From: JAAFHN01 sp031421855
Lineage (GTDB): Bacteria > Pseudomonadota > Gammaproteobacteria > Burkholderiales > Burkholderiaceae_C
Assembly: GCA_031421855.1 (NCBI GenBank)
Contig: JANOPN010000154.1
Coordinates: 1 to 27,559, forward strand
Direction of reading: 5' to 3'
DNA: 27,559 nucleotides
The position numbers were made by a program, and so were the translations under genes. This document shows positions 6,956-14,345 of this stretch, in pieces (the stretch's first letter is position 1; each line of letters starts with the position of its first letter). The notes beneath the pieces were generated by a model. It was given only the letters and a program-made list of their open reading frames with translations, was not told where the DNA came from and searched no databases.

Positions 6956-7264
6956 ATGACCCATCAACTCAAAGTTGCCGATTTGCCCGAATTTGACATG
7001 GCAGAAGCGCTTAAGACTGACGAAGACATCGCTGCCTACATCACCCTCGTTCTGGCAGAAAGCGACATGGCCGAACTCACCCACGCGCTCGGTGTCGTAG
7101 CCAAATCGAGAGGGATGTCCGCCGTGGCCGAGCAATCTGGCCTGACACGCGAAGCGCTCTACAAAGCGCTGCGACCAAGCTCGCAACCCAGGTTCGACAC
7201 GATTCACCGGGTGTGCTCAGCCCTTGGGGTGCGCTTGGTCGCGCAGGCGAAGATGCCCGCGTGA
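6956..7264 (+). CDS. HigA-like antitoxin (addiction module antidote family)
   Basis: This 102-residue protein begins MTHQLKVADLPEFDMAEALK. A Cro/C1-type helix-turn-helix covers about residues 55-95: GMSAVAEQSGLTREALYKAL, then SQPRFDTIHRVCSALGVRL. The N-terminal FDMAEALKTDEDIAAYI is characteristic of the antidote family that pairs with the preceding Gp49-like killer. It starts 5 bases after the toxin stop, the usual higBA order. It appears intact, whereas the toxin does not, a situation in which the antitoxin may survive as a repressor. The long perfect hairpin at 7314-7356 follows it. Confidence 0.85.
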   Translation: MTHQLKVADLPEFDMAEALKTDEDIAAYITLVLAESDMAELTHALGVVAKSRGMSAVAEQSGLTREALYKALRPSSQPRFDTIHRVCSALGVRLVAQAKMPA

Positions 7265-7313
7265 TTTTTACGCCAATGTTCGAGTTTCAAGACTGAACCT
7301 CAGTAAGGTGGCT

Positions 7314-7356
7314 GACACAGCAAAAAGCCGCGCACTGCGCGGCTTTTTGCTGTGTC
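7314..7356. terminator. Perfect 20-base-pair hairpin, probable bidirectional terminator
   Basis: Arms GACACAGCAAAAAGCCGCGC and its exact complement flank a three-base ACT loop. The lower stem contains an A-run on one side and a T-run on the other, so a GC-rich hairpin (AAAAAGCCGCGC / GCGCGGCTTTTT) followed by T5 is read in either direction. It sits 50 bases after the HigA-like gene and about 95 bases after the end of the minus-strand gene at 7452, as expected for a terminator shared by convergent genes. Confidence 0.85.
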
Positions 7357-7380
7357 AATTCGGCTGAAATCGGTCGGCAT

Positions 7381-7444
7381 CTACTATGGAATCAGGAGCA
7401 ACAACTCCAATGAATACCGTGACCAGAGTTCAAAAAATCGTCAA
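7381..7444 (+). repeat. Dispersed CCAATGAAT/GGTGACCA repeat, copy 3
   Basis: The plus strand reads AGCAACAACTCCAATGAAT and then ACCGTGACCAGAG, with the A-rich tail TTCAAAAAATCGTCAAATTG. It is placed immediately downstream of the minus-strand gene at 7452. Confidence 0.65.
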
Positions 7445-7451
7445 ATTGCGT

Positions 7452-7709
7452 TCAAACCACCGTATTCCACTGCAACACGGCGATTTGAGTTGATTTGGCG
7501 CGGGCCTGCACGACGATTTTGTCGGCGGTGAAGACTTCTAAGCGCTTGGCGGTGACGACGATTTTCTCTGCATGCAACACCGGGATCATCGCGTGGTCGG
7601 CCTTGACATTCATCTGCGAGGCGGCCGCGCCAGCGATGGCGAGGTGAGCTGCCACAACTGCCAAAGCTGCTGAAAGGCTAAGGACGGTGGTTTTGAAGGT
7701 GGTGTTCAT
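7452..7709 (-). CDS. Small exported protein of unknown function with TonB-box-like motif
   Basis: This is an 85-residue protein. The ATG at 7709 follows an AGGAG about 7 bases upstream, and it starts MNTTFKTTVLSLSAALAVVA, a clear Sec signal peptide ending near AGAAAS (residues 26-31). The mature part of about 55 residues is basic and contains two similar strands, HAEKIVVTAKRLEVF and TADKIVVQARAK. IVVTAKR resembles the TonB box or plug-entry motif of TonB-dependent receptors, but no barrel follows. I do not recognise a named family; short periplasmic proteins with such VVVT(A/G)R motifs occur in Burkholderiales. An upstream ATG at 7751 is possible but would precede the signal peptide. Confidence 0.75.
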   Translation of the reverse strand: MNTTFKTTVLSLSAALAVVAAHLAIAGAAASQMNVKADHAMIPVLHAEKIVVTAKRLEVFTADKIVVQARAKSTQIAVLQWNTVV

Positions 7710-7910
7710 GGTGGGCTCCTGGGGTTTGCTGTTGAGCGATGTGTTCAACATGGACTGAAGTGTCTGCGCGGCTCAAACAAAACAAAAGCGGCATGCGACG
7801 AAGTGGCGATTTGCGGCGACAGGGGGCCGTTTTGGCGCGTGAATGCGACGTGTGCGCCCTGCACAGTTGCTCAAGGGCTCGGTAGCGAGTCAAAACGCCT
7901 CTTTGAAGGA

Positions 7911-8014
7911 TAGGACTTACGCAAAATTGTCCCAGCAAGGCGCAGCGACGACGACAGTGCTAATAGCACGACTAGGAGCTGCAACGCCGCTGGGGCGGTT
8001 TTGCGTAAGTCCTA
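7911..8014 (+). mobile_element. 104-base MITE-like element, copy 1
   Basis: The ends are TAGGACTTACGCAAAA and its exact reverse complement, extended imperfectly to about 25 bases (CCCAGC on both sides). It has the same length as the copies at 20719 and 26236 and differs from the latter at three positions. The centre contains GTGCTA-A-TAGCAC, a perfect 13-base palindrome in this copy only. TA lies at both ends in all copies, compatible with a TA target duplication. There is no coding capacity. Confidence 0.85.
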
Positions 8015-8020
8015 AAGAGA

Positions 8021-8085
8021 ATTTGAAGGTTTTTTCGCCTCTGGTCACCGCATTCATTGAATCAGTTGCTACTATTTTTGATGGT
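8021..8085 (-). repeat. Dispersed CCAATGAAT/GGTGACCA repeat, copy 4
   Basis: The minus strand reads AAAAATAGTAGCAACTGATTC then AATGAATGCGGTGACCAGAG, with the tail GCGAAAAAACCTTCAAATTC. It abuts MITE copy 1, and both lie upstream of rlhA. Confidence 0.7.
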
Positions 8086-8133
8086 CGATATGCCTGAAAT
8101 AGATGCAAAAACCCACTCAAGCCAAACCTTGAA

Positions 8134-8146
8134 GCGGATAATCCGC
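8134..8146. promoter_or_regulatory. 13-base palindrome immediately before the rlhA start
   Basis: GCGGAT and ATCCGC flank a single A and end 2 bases before the ATG at 8149, where a ribosome binding site would be expected. With a one-base loop it is better suited to be a protein site than an RNA hairpin. Its function is unknown and it may be chance. Confidence 0.25.
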
Positions 8147-8148
8147 CG

Positions 8149-10203
8149 ATGCAAGCCCACCAACTCGAACTCCTCGCCCCCGCCCGTGACCTCGCCATTG
8201 GCATTGAGGCCGTCAACCACGGCGCTGACGCGGTCTATATTGGCGGGCCTGCTTTTGGGGCACGCAAGAACGCTTGCAACAGCATGGGCGACATTGCCCA
8301 ACTGGTGTCGCACGCACATCGGTTCAATTCGCGCATCTTTGTCACGTTGAACACGATTTTTCGCGATGACGAGCTAGAGGCCGCTCGCCAAACCGCGTGG
8401 GATGCTTGGAACGCGGGTGTCGATGCGCTCATCATCCAAGACATGGGTTTGCTCGAACTCGACATGCCGCCCATCGCGCTGCACGCCAGCACCCAAACCG
8501 ACATCCGCACGCCTGAGAAAGCGCGTTTTTTGCAAGATGTCGGCTTTGGCCAGATCGTTTTGGCACGCGAACTCACCTTGCAGCAAATCGCAGCCATTCG
8601 CGCTGAAACCGATGTCGAGCGCTGCATTTTGGAGTTTTTCGTCCACGGTGCGCTGTGCGTGGCGTACAGCGGCCAGTGCTACATCGGCGAGGCCCACACC
8701 GGGCGCAGCGCCAACCGTGGCGAATGCAACCAAGCCTGTCGACTGCCCTACCAAGTCACAGACGCGCAGGGCAGATTCATCGCACACGACAAGCATGTGC
8801 TGTCGATGAAAGACAACGACCAATCGGGCAACATGCGCGGATTGATCGACGCGGGCGTTCGCAGCTTCAAGATCGAAGGCCGCTACAAAGACATGGCGTA
8901 TGTGAAAAACATCACCGCGCATTACCGAAAACTGCTCGACGAAGTGCTGGATGAGCGGCCCGAGCTGGCCAGCGCGTCGGCGGGTAAAACCAGCTTCACT
9001 TTTGAGCCTGAGCCGGCGCAAAACTTCAACCGCGAGTCGACCGACTATTTTGTTCGCGGGCGGCTGGACCCCAACGAGATGCACATTGGCGCGTTTGACA
9101 GCCCAAAACACTCAGGCATCGCATTGGGTTGGGTTCACAAGGTGGCAGCCGACCATTTTGAGCTGGAAGTTGACCCGAGCTTGGGCGAGGTGAGCTTGGC
9201 CAACGGCGATGGTTTGACGTATCTGGACTTGCAAAAGAACCTGATCGGCGTGCACCTGAACCGCGTGGAGCAGGTATCTGGTGAGGCGCGTCGCTGGCGC
9301 GTTTTTCCGCGCGAATTGATGAGCACCTTCAAAGACTTGCGAGCGGGCATTGAACTCAAACGCAACCGCGACAGCCAGTTTTTGCGCCAACTCGACAAAC
9401 CCTCCAGCAGCCGCCGAGTCGGCGTTTGGCTGAGCCTCACCGAGGTCGCGCTGCCAAAAGACGGCCAAGTCAGTTTGAAGCTGTCTGCGACTGACGAAAT
9501 CGGTATTTTTGTAGAAAAAACCCTTGTGGTCGCCGATTCTATTGGCTCCGATGCTATCAAAAACGATGAGTCAATCAAGGCTTCTATCGCCAAACTCGGT
9601 ACCAGCATCTACCAAGCCACCGATGTGAGCGTCAGCCTAAGCCAGGCGTGGTTCGTGCCCGCATCGACACTGAACGCCGCGCGCCGCGAGCTGATCGACG
9701 CGCTTGACGAGGCGCGCATGCAGCAGTTTCCAAGGCTCACCCGGCTCAAAGCCGTTGAGCCGCCGGTGCCGTTTCCGCAAGACAACTTGAGCTATTTGGG
9801 CAATGTGCTCAATCACCAAGCCCATGCTTTTTACACGCGCCACGGCGTGCAAGTGATCGCGCCAGCCTACGAAGCCTATCAAGAGCTGGGCGAAGTCAGC
9901 CTGATGATCACCAAGCACTGCGTGCGCTGGAGCATGAGCCTGTGCCCCAAACAAGCCAAAGGCGTCACAGGCGTACAAGGCACAGTCAAAGCCGAGCCCT
10001 TGATGCTCATCAACGGCAAAGAGCGCTTAACGCTCAAATTTGACTGCAAACCCTGCGAAATGCACGTCGTCGGAAAAATGAAGCCGGGCCAGCTGCAGCA
10101 GTTCAAAAACGAACTGAGCGAAGCCGCCGAGCAAGGCGTGCCCATGCAGTTTTTTAAGAAACGGCCCAGCAAAACGCGTGCTGCAACCGCGACCGAAGCC
10201 TAG
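8149..10203 (+). CDS. rlhA: U32-family 23S rRNA C2501 hydroxylation protein RlhA (YdcP)
   Basis: This 684-residue protein resembles E. coli RlhA/YdcP (653 residues) over its whole length: LELLAPARD, GADAVYIGGPAFGARKNA, IFVTLNTIFRDDELE, LHASTQTDIRTPEKARFL, then the U32 signature EFFVHGALCVAYSGQCYI and GRSANRGECNQACRLPY. Cys170, Cys177, Cys193 and Cys197 are in the positions of the conserved U32 cysteines thought to carry an Fe-S cluster. A C-terminal DUF3656-type region and Cys-containing ends (ITKHCVRWSMSLCPKQ, FDCKPCEMH) follow. In E. coli it is required for 5-hydroxycytidine at 23S rRNA position 2501. The length distinguishes it from the shorter tRNA protein TrhP (YegQ). A dispersed repeat copy lies in frame around residues 457-472. 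Its stop overlaps the stop of the opposing membrane-protein gene (CTAG). Confidence 0.93.
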   Translation: MQAHQLELLAPARDLAIGIEAVNHGADAVYIGGPAFGARKNACNSMGDIAQLVSHAHRFNSRIFVTLNTIFRDDELEAARQTAWDAWNAGVDALIIQDMGLLELDMPPIALHASTQTDIRTPEKARFLQDVGFGQIVLARELTLQQIAAIRAETDVERCILEFFVHGALCVAYSGQCYIGEAHTGRSANRGECNQACRLPYQVTDAQGRFIAHDKHVLSMKDNDQSGNMRGLIDAGVRSFKIEGRYKDMAYVKNITAHYRKLLDEVLDERPELASASAGKTSFTFEPEPAQNFNRESTDYFVRGRLDPNEMHIGAFDSPKHSGIALGWVHKVAADHFELEVDPSLGEVSLANGDGLTYLDLQKNLIGVHLNRVEQVSGEARRWRVFPRELMSTFKDLRAGIELKRNRDSQFLRQLDKPSSSRRVGVWLSLTEVALPKDGQVSLKLSATDEIGIFVEKTLVVADSIGSDAIKNDESIKASIAKLGTSIYQATDVSVSLSQAWFVPASTLNAARRELIDALDEARMQQFPRLTRLKAVEPPVPFPQDNLSYLGNVLNHQAHAFYTRHGVQVIAPAYEAYQELGEVSLMITKHCVRWSMSLCPKQAKGVTGVQGTVKAEPLMLINGKERLTLKFDCKPCEMHVVGKMKPGQLQQFKNELSEAAEQGVPMQFFKKRPSKTRAATATEA
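9519..9566 (-). repeat. Degenerate dispersed repeat copy inside rlhA
   Basis: The minus strand reads GATAGCATCGGAGCCAATAG and then AATCGGCGACCACAAG, close to the family core ATAGCAACAAACCCAATGAATnCGGCGACCA. The plus strand is translated within RlhA as VVADSIGSDAIK, in a variable stretch between conserved blocks. The length of this stretch is about the same as in E. coli RlhA, so the match might be an old replacement or coincidence. Confidence 0.4.
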
Positions 10204-11708
10204 TCACGCATCATCGCCCTGAGCATCGGGTGGTTCACGCTCGCAAAGTAGTGCGCGTAACTTGCAGCACTGCCGGCATGGGCTAGCAAGCCTCGCTCCA
10301 GATTCGCCGCCCATGGCACGCCACGAATCGCCCGAATGAACTCGTGTGCAGGCGTGACGAAGCCGACGCTTAATAACGCGACCAACACCAAGACGCGCAA
10401 CCGACCAACGCCCCCGCGTCGAAATGCAGCGTCTGGGCCAAGCAGTTGATGGGTAATGACGAGACACAACACACACAGCGGCACGACCGACCCTCGCATA
10501 GCCCAGTCGTTGCCAAGCCCAAAGGTGTACGACAAGCAAAGCATAAACATGGCGGTGCAGGCCAGCAAGGGCTCTATGCTGCGCTTTGACATCGCCGCAA
10601 TCGTCAAAAGTCCGGCCTCAAGTGCCCCAAATATGACGGCATGCGTCCAATCGTTTCCCAGCAACTTCTGAGGTGGTACGGGTAGTCTAAAGCCTTGCGC
10701 AATCGTGCCGGCGTCGGCTGAAATGTAGAGCGAACACACGATACCAAACACCAACCCACACAGGTTTGGCAAACCAACCGCAACGCTAAGTTTGAACGCA
10801 GGTTCAAGTTTCCAGAAGAAAAGCGCGTTGATTAAGATCATCACCGCCAGCCCCACAGCCACCATGGGGGACCAAAGCACCGTGATCGCGCAGATCCAAG
10901 CCGACCAGCGAATGCTCGTCGCAGATCCCCACTGGCGCAACAGCCAAGCCCCAGCGATCCAACCAGGCAACGCGTGATTCGGTACCCAAAACAGCAAGGT
11001 TGAGTTCGACGAAAACTGGTAGCTGCTTGCCCACCACTCCAAGTGGGACTCCGAGATGATCTGCGTTGATCCGCCCTGCATCAAGATCCCGATGGTGTCA
11101 GCACCACTGAAGAAAACAATGACCACAAATGCAGCAAGGCGCCGTGGCACGCCGCGAATGCGTTCAAGCGCCAAAGCCAAGAACACAGCGACGCCGCCAG
11201 CGGTCCAAAGATACAGAAAAAAGTCAGCGGTTCTCAGTCCAAACAGCTTGCCTAAAAGCGCTGGCACCACGTAATAAGCCAAAGGCCCGCGGTACCAAAA
11301 CTGGTCACCGTCCGCCGAAGGATCGGTGACCTTGATCGGCCAGCTTTCGACCACCATGTCACGCAAAATCGCGTCGCGGCCGAGCCAATCGAAGATGTTG
11401 GCGTGTAGCCAGTGACCTGCGCCGCCAAACGCTGCCCAAGCCATCGCCAACAAAAAACACACGAAACCCAACGATGGTCCGCGACTCGAACGGGCTGGAA
11501 CTCGCGGCATCACACCTAACCAATCACTGCGCACACGAGATGCCAAAGCGCCCCCCGCAGCGCCAGCGCTCAGAAAACCCACGATCGGCGTGAACCATGT
11601 CGAGCAAAAGATCACAACCGGAACCGCCAAATAAACCAACGCCCATCGCTCGATGGGCGACATACCCACAATCGCAGTGTTTGGTTCGATGCCCGCGTCA
11701 GGCTGCAT
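10200..11708 (-). CDS. Polytopic membrane protein of unknown function
   Basis: This 502-residue protein has about 11-12 hydrophobic segments, beginning with ALVYLAVPVVIFCSTWF and ending with LRVLVLVALLSVGFV, followed by a hydrophilic C-terminal tail of about 50 residues. Aromatic and charged loops occur after the second segment (HWLHANIFDWLGRDAILRDM, DGDQFWYRGPLAYYVVP). The layout, a long multi-span protein with conserved-looking loops near the N-terminus, resembles GT-C-type glycosyltransferases or related lipid-linked sugar enzymes, but I cannot identify a catalytic motif. The ATG at 11708 lies 2 bases after the fthC stop, so the two genes are probably cotranscribed. It ends tail to tail with rlhA, sharing CTAG. 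Confidence 0.85.
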   Translation of the reverse strand: MQPDAGIEPNTAIVGMSPIERWALVYLAVPVVIFCSTWFTPIVGFLSAGAAGGALASRVRSDWLGVMPRVPARSSRGPSLGFVCFLLAMAWAAFGGAGHWLHANIFDWLGRDAILRDMVVESWPIKVTDPSADGDQFWYRGPLAYYVVPALLGKLFGLRTADFFLYLWTAGGVAVFLALALERIRGVPRRLAAFVVIVFFSGADTIGILMQGGSTQIISESHLEWWASSYQFSSNSTLLFWVPNHALPGWIAGAWLLRQWGSATSIRWSAWICAITVLWSPMVAVGLAVMILINALFFWKLEPAFKLSVAVGLPNLCGLVFGIVCSLYISADAGTIAQGFRLPVPPQKLLGNDWTHAVIFGALEAGLLTIAAMSKRSIEPLLACTAMFMLCLSYTFGLGNDWAMRGSVVPLCVLCLVITHQLLGPDAAFRRGGVGRLRVLVLVALLSVGFVTPAHEFIRAIRGVPWAANLERGLLAHAGSAASYAHYFASVNHPMLRAMMRD

Positions 11709-11710
11709 GA

Positions 11711-12304
11711 TCACCCCACGGGCCAAACCACGCCGTTGTCGTTCAAGATCGCATCCAAGGGCACATCGTGGGGCTCAGGCTCCAGGTCTTCGACATAGCC
11801 ACTGGTGAAACCCAGGCCCACAGTAAAGGGTTTGGGCTCCAGGCTGGCCAAGGTGCGGTCGTAAAAGCCGCCGCCGTAGCCCAGTCGGTAGCCACCAATG
11901 CCGTAGCCCACACAGGGCACAAACAGCAAAGTCGGCACCAAAACCTCGGTGTCTTTGGGTTTGGGTATGCCGTAGGCGTCGGGCTCCATGTCGCATCCGG
12001 GATACCACGCGTGAAACGTCATGGTTTTATGCTGTTTGTTGACCACCGGCAGGCCCAAGCGGCGATGCTTGCCGTCAATGGCCGAGGTCTCGGCCTCTTT
12101 CCAGCGATAGAGCGCAGGCAAGGGGTCAAACTCGCCCTTGATCGGCCAATAGGCACCGATTACGGTGTCTGGGCGATCAAGCAGCCAAACCCGCATCACG
12201 CGTTGCAAAGCATCCGTTCGCTCCATGCGGTCAGGCATGGCCTCGCGCTTGGCCACCAACGCGGCGCGAAGGGCCTTCTTTTGTGCTTGCAAGTCTGCTG
12301 CCAT
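11711..12304 (-). CDS. 5-formyltetrahydrofolate cyclo-ligase
   Basis: This 197-residue enzyme begins MAADLQAQKKALRAALVAKR and has the family features: the basic N-terminal KREAMPDRM, an IGAYWPIKGEFD strand, and the C-terminal ATP/Mg motif GYGIGGYRLGYGGGFYDRTL. It converts 5-formyl-THF to 5,10-methenyl-THF with ATP. I chose the start at 12304 because the family begins shortly before the KxxLR segment; the frame continues upstream antisense to slt but is unlikely to be used. The symbol fthC (ygfA) is in use for this enzyme. It is divergent from slt with only about 27 bases between the start codons and is followed 2 bases later by the membrane protein. Confidence 0.94.
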   Translation of the reverse strand: MAADLQAQKKALRAALVAKREAMPDRMERTDALQRVMRVWLLDRPDTVIGAYWPIKGEFDPLPALYRWKEAETSAIDGKHRRLGLPVVNKQHKTMTFHAWYPGCDMEPDAYGIPKPKDTEVLVPTLLFVPCVGYGIGGYRLGYGGGFYDRTLASLEPKPFTVGLGFTSGYVEDLEPEPHDVPLDAILNDNGVVWPVG

Positions 12305-12331
12305 CGGTGATTGCCTCGGATAATGAGCGTC

Positions 12332-14335
12332 ATGAAACTTCAAAGCATTTTGGCATGGGCGGCAGCTCATCACGCAACACTGACCTTGGCTTGTTGCCTG
12401 TCGATGGCGACAGTTTGGAGTGCGCCATCGGCTCGCGCGCAAAGCAAGGGCGCTGACAGCGTCATTGTGGATATGGCGCAAGCCTTCAAAGCAGGCGATC
12501 AAAAAGCACTCAGCGCCCTGTTGCCCGCCTCACGCGGGCATGCGCTGGCCAGCTGGGCTGCATATTGGGAGCTCAAGAACCGATTGGGCGAAACCAGCGC
12601 CGCCGAAGTTCAGGCGTTTTTCACGCAGCACGCCAACACTTACGCCGAAGATCGGCTGCGCAATGACTGGTTGCTGCTCTTGGGTCAGCGCCGCGACTGG
12701 GCTGCTTTTGAGGCTGAATTGCCCCGGTTTCGCATGCGCGACGACCGCGAAGTGGCCTGCTACGCGGCAGCAATTGCGTGGGTCAAAACGGCGACTGACG
12801 GTTCAGAATTAGTGAGGCGCAATTGGTACGGGCAACGCGACGCAGACGATGGCTGCGCGCTCGCCGCTGACCGGTTGTTTGAAGCCAAAAAGCTAAAAGC
12901 TGACGACATTTGGCTCAAAGCGCGGCTGGGGTTTGAGGGCAACCGGCTGCGAGCGGCTTCTCGCGCGGTTGAAATTGTCTCGGCCGAATCGCTGCCAAAG
13001 GTCGCGGAGTCGTTCAATAAACCCACGGTCATGCTCAAACGCACCGCAGTCGCGGGCAAAACCAGCGGCGAGCTGGCGCTCTTGGCCATCATTCGACTGG
13101 CCACCACCGATGTCGACTCGGCTGGTGCAGAGCTGACTCGAATCGACGCCAAGCTGAGCCCCGAGCAGCGCAGTTACGGCTGGGGCGTCGTCGGCAAGTA
13201 CAGCAACTTAAAACTGGACGACAACGCCACTCAGTATTTTGCCAATGCCAAAAACGAGCACCTCACCGACGACTTGCTCGGTTGGCAAGCCCGCGCGGCC
13301 CTGCGTGCAGGCCGTTGGACGACCGTGCAAAGCAGCATCGAGGCGATGACTGCGTCAGCACGGCAAGAAGCCATTTGGACGTATTGGCACGCAACGGCAC
13401 AAACGCAGTCAAACCCCAATGCGCCAACCAACCCCGATAGCCTGCGATCACTGGAACGCATCGCCGGGGTGCGGGGCTTCTACGAGCTGTTGGCCATGGA
13501 CCGATTGGGCAAACGCATCAGCGCACCCGCTCGACCCGACACATTGACCGATATTGAGCGCGACACAGCACGCAAACACCCCGGCCTGCAGCGCGCTTTG
13601 TTGTTGATTGCGCTGGGCTTGCGCGCCGAGGGCGTGCGGGAATGGAACTACACCACCAACCTGGAAAAACCCGGCGGCATGACCGAGCGCGAACTGCTGG
13701 CCGCCGCCGCATTGGCGTGCAGTGCGCAGGTCTGGGATCGCTGCATCAACACCAGCGAGCGCACCAAGGAGGCGTTTGACCACGAACAGCGCTTTCCGAT
13801 GCCATTCAAAGACGCGGTGCTGGCGCGCAGCAAGGACATCAACTTAGACCCCGCTTATGTTTACGGCTTGATTCGCCAAGAAAGCCGCTTCATCACCGAC
13901 GCACGCAGCCACGTCGGTGCAAGCGGCTTGATGCAAGTCATGCCGGCCACCGCCAAATGGACCGCCAAAAAGATCGGTTTGAGCGGCTTCAAACCCAGCG
14001 ACATCAACGACAAAGACACCAACATCCAAATTGGCACGGGTTACTTGAAACTCGTGCTTGACGACATGGGGGGCTCGGAGCCTTTGGCCGCCGCGGCCTA
14101 CAACGCCGGCCCCGGTCGCCCGCGCAACTGGCGCAATGGCCCGGTGTTGGACGGCGCGATTTGGGCTGAAAACATCCCATTCAGCGAAACCCGGGACTAT
14201 GTGAAGAAAGTGGCCGCAAATGCCACGCTTTACGCGGCCATCATCACCGGCAAACCCCAATCCATTCGCTCCCGAATTGGCGCGGTTGGCCCCAAAGGCG
14301 CCGCCGCACCCGCCGACAACAAAGAACTGCCCTGA
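12332..14335 (+). CDS. slt: Soluble lytic murein transglycosylase
   Basis: This 667-residue periplasmic enzyme cleaves peptidoglycan glycan strands to 1,6-anhydromuropeptides. A signal peptide is visible (MKLQSILAWAAAHHATLTLA ... SAPSARAQ). A long alpha-helical superhelical region fills the middle. A C-terminal SLT domain contains the catalytic Glu517 in YGLIRQESRF, plus GASGLMQVMPATA, NIQIGTGYLKLVLDDMGG and AAYNAGPGRPRNW. I chose the start at 12332; an ATG three codons earlier (12323) is also possible. The length and domain order match Slt70-type enzymes. The epimerase gene follows after 10 bases, so the two probably form an operon. Confidence 0.94.
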   Translation: MKLQSILAWAAAHHATLTLACCLSMATVWSAPSARAQSKGADSVIVDMAQAFKAGDQKALSALLPASRGHALASWAAYWELKNRLGETSAAEVQAFFTQHANTYAEDRLRNDWLLLLGQRRDWAAFEAELPRFRMRDDREVACYAAAIAWVKTATDGSELVRRNWYGQRDADDGCALAADRLFEAKKLKADDIWLKARLGFEGNRLRAASRAVEIVSAESLPKVAESFNKPTVMLKRTAVAGKTSGELALLAIIRLATTDVDSAGAELTRIDAKLSPEQRSYGWGVVGKYSNLKLDDNATQYFANAKNEHLTDDLLGWQARAALRAGRWTTVQSSIEAMTASARQEAIWTYWHATAQTQSNPNAPTNPDSLRSLERIAGVRGFYELLAMDRLGKRISAPARPDTLTDIERDTARKHPGLQRALLLIALGLRAEGVREWNYTTNLEKPGGMTERELLAAAALACSAQVWDRCINTSERTKEAFDHEQRFPMPFKDAVLARSKDINLDPAYVYGLIRQESRFITDARSHVGASGLMQVMPATAKWTAKKIGLSGFKPSDINDKDTNIQIGTGYLKLVLDDMGGSEPLAAAAYNAGPGRPRNWRNGPVLDGAIWAENIPFSETRDYVKKVAANATLYAAIITGKPQSIRSRIGAVGPKGAAAPADNKELP

Positions 14336-14345
14336 GCAAACGATC

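Larger units (their letters stand above)
7752..8148. other. Intergenic region with MITE and dispersed repeat
   Basis: No gene is supported in these 397 bases. They hold a 104-base inverted-repeat element (7911-8014), a dispersed repeat copy (8021-8085) only 6 bases after it, and a short palindrome GCGGAT-A-ATCCGC (8134-8146) directly before the rlhA start. The promoters of the divergent genes on either side must lie here, but I see no convincing -35/-10 pair. Confidence 0.6.

Noticed and set aside
7843..8097. Open frames through the 104-base elements (AKLSQQGAATTTV-type peptides, also at 20725 and 26213)
   Set aside because: The same peptide appears because the DNA is repeated; the frames start and stop in unrelated flanks and have no conserved start.
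8374..9111. 245-codon minus-strand frame opposite rlhA
   Set aside because: The plus-strand rlhA is unambiguous along its whole length, and this frame has no family resemblance.
11300..11336. GGTCACCG motif in the membrane protein gene as a further repeat copy
   Set aside because: It lacks the ATTCATTGG part of the core, so the match is limited to eight bases.
12305..12502. N-terminal extension of the cyclo-ligase frame
   Set aside because: It would be antisense to the slt signal peptide, and the extra 66 residues do not resemble the family, which begins near residue 1 of the chosen start.
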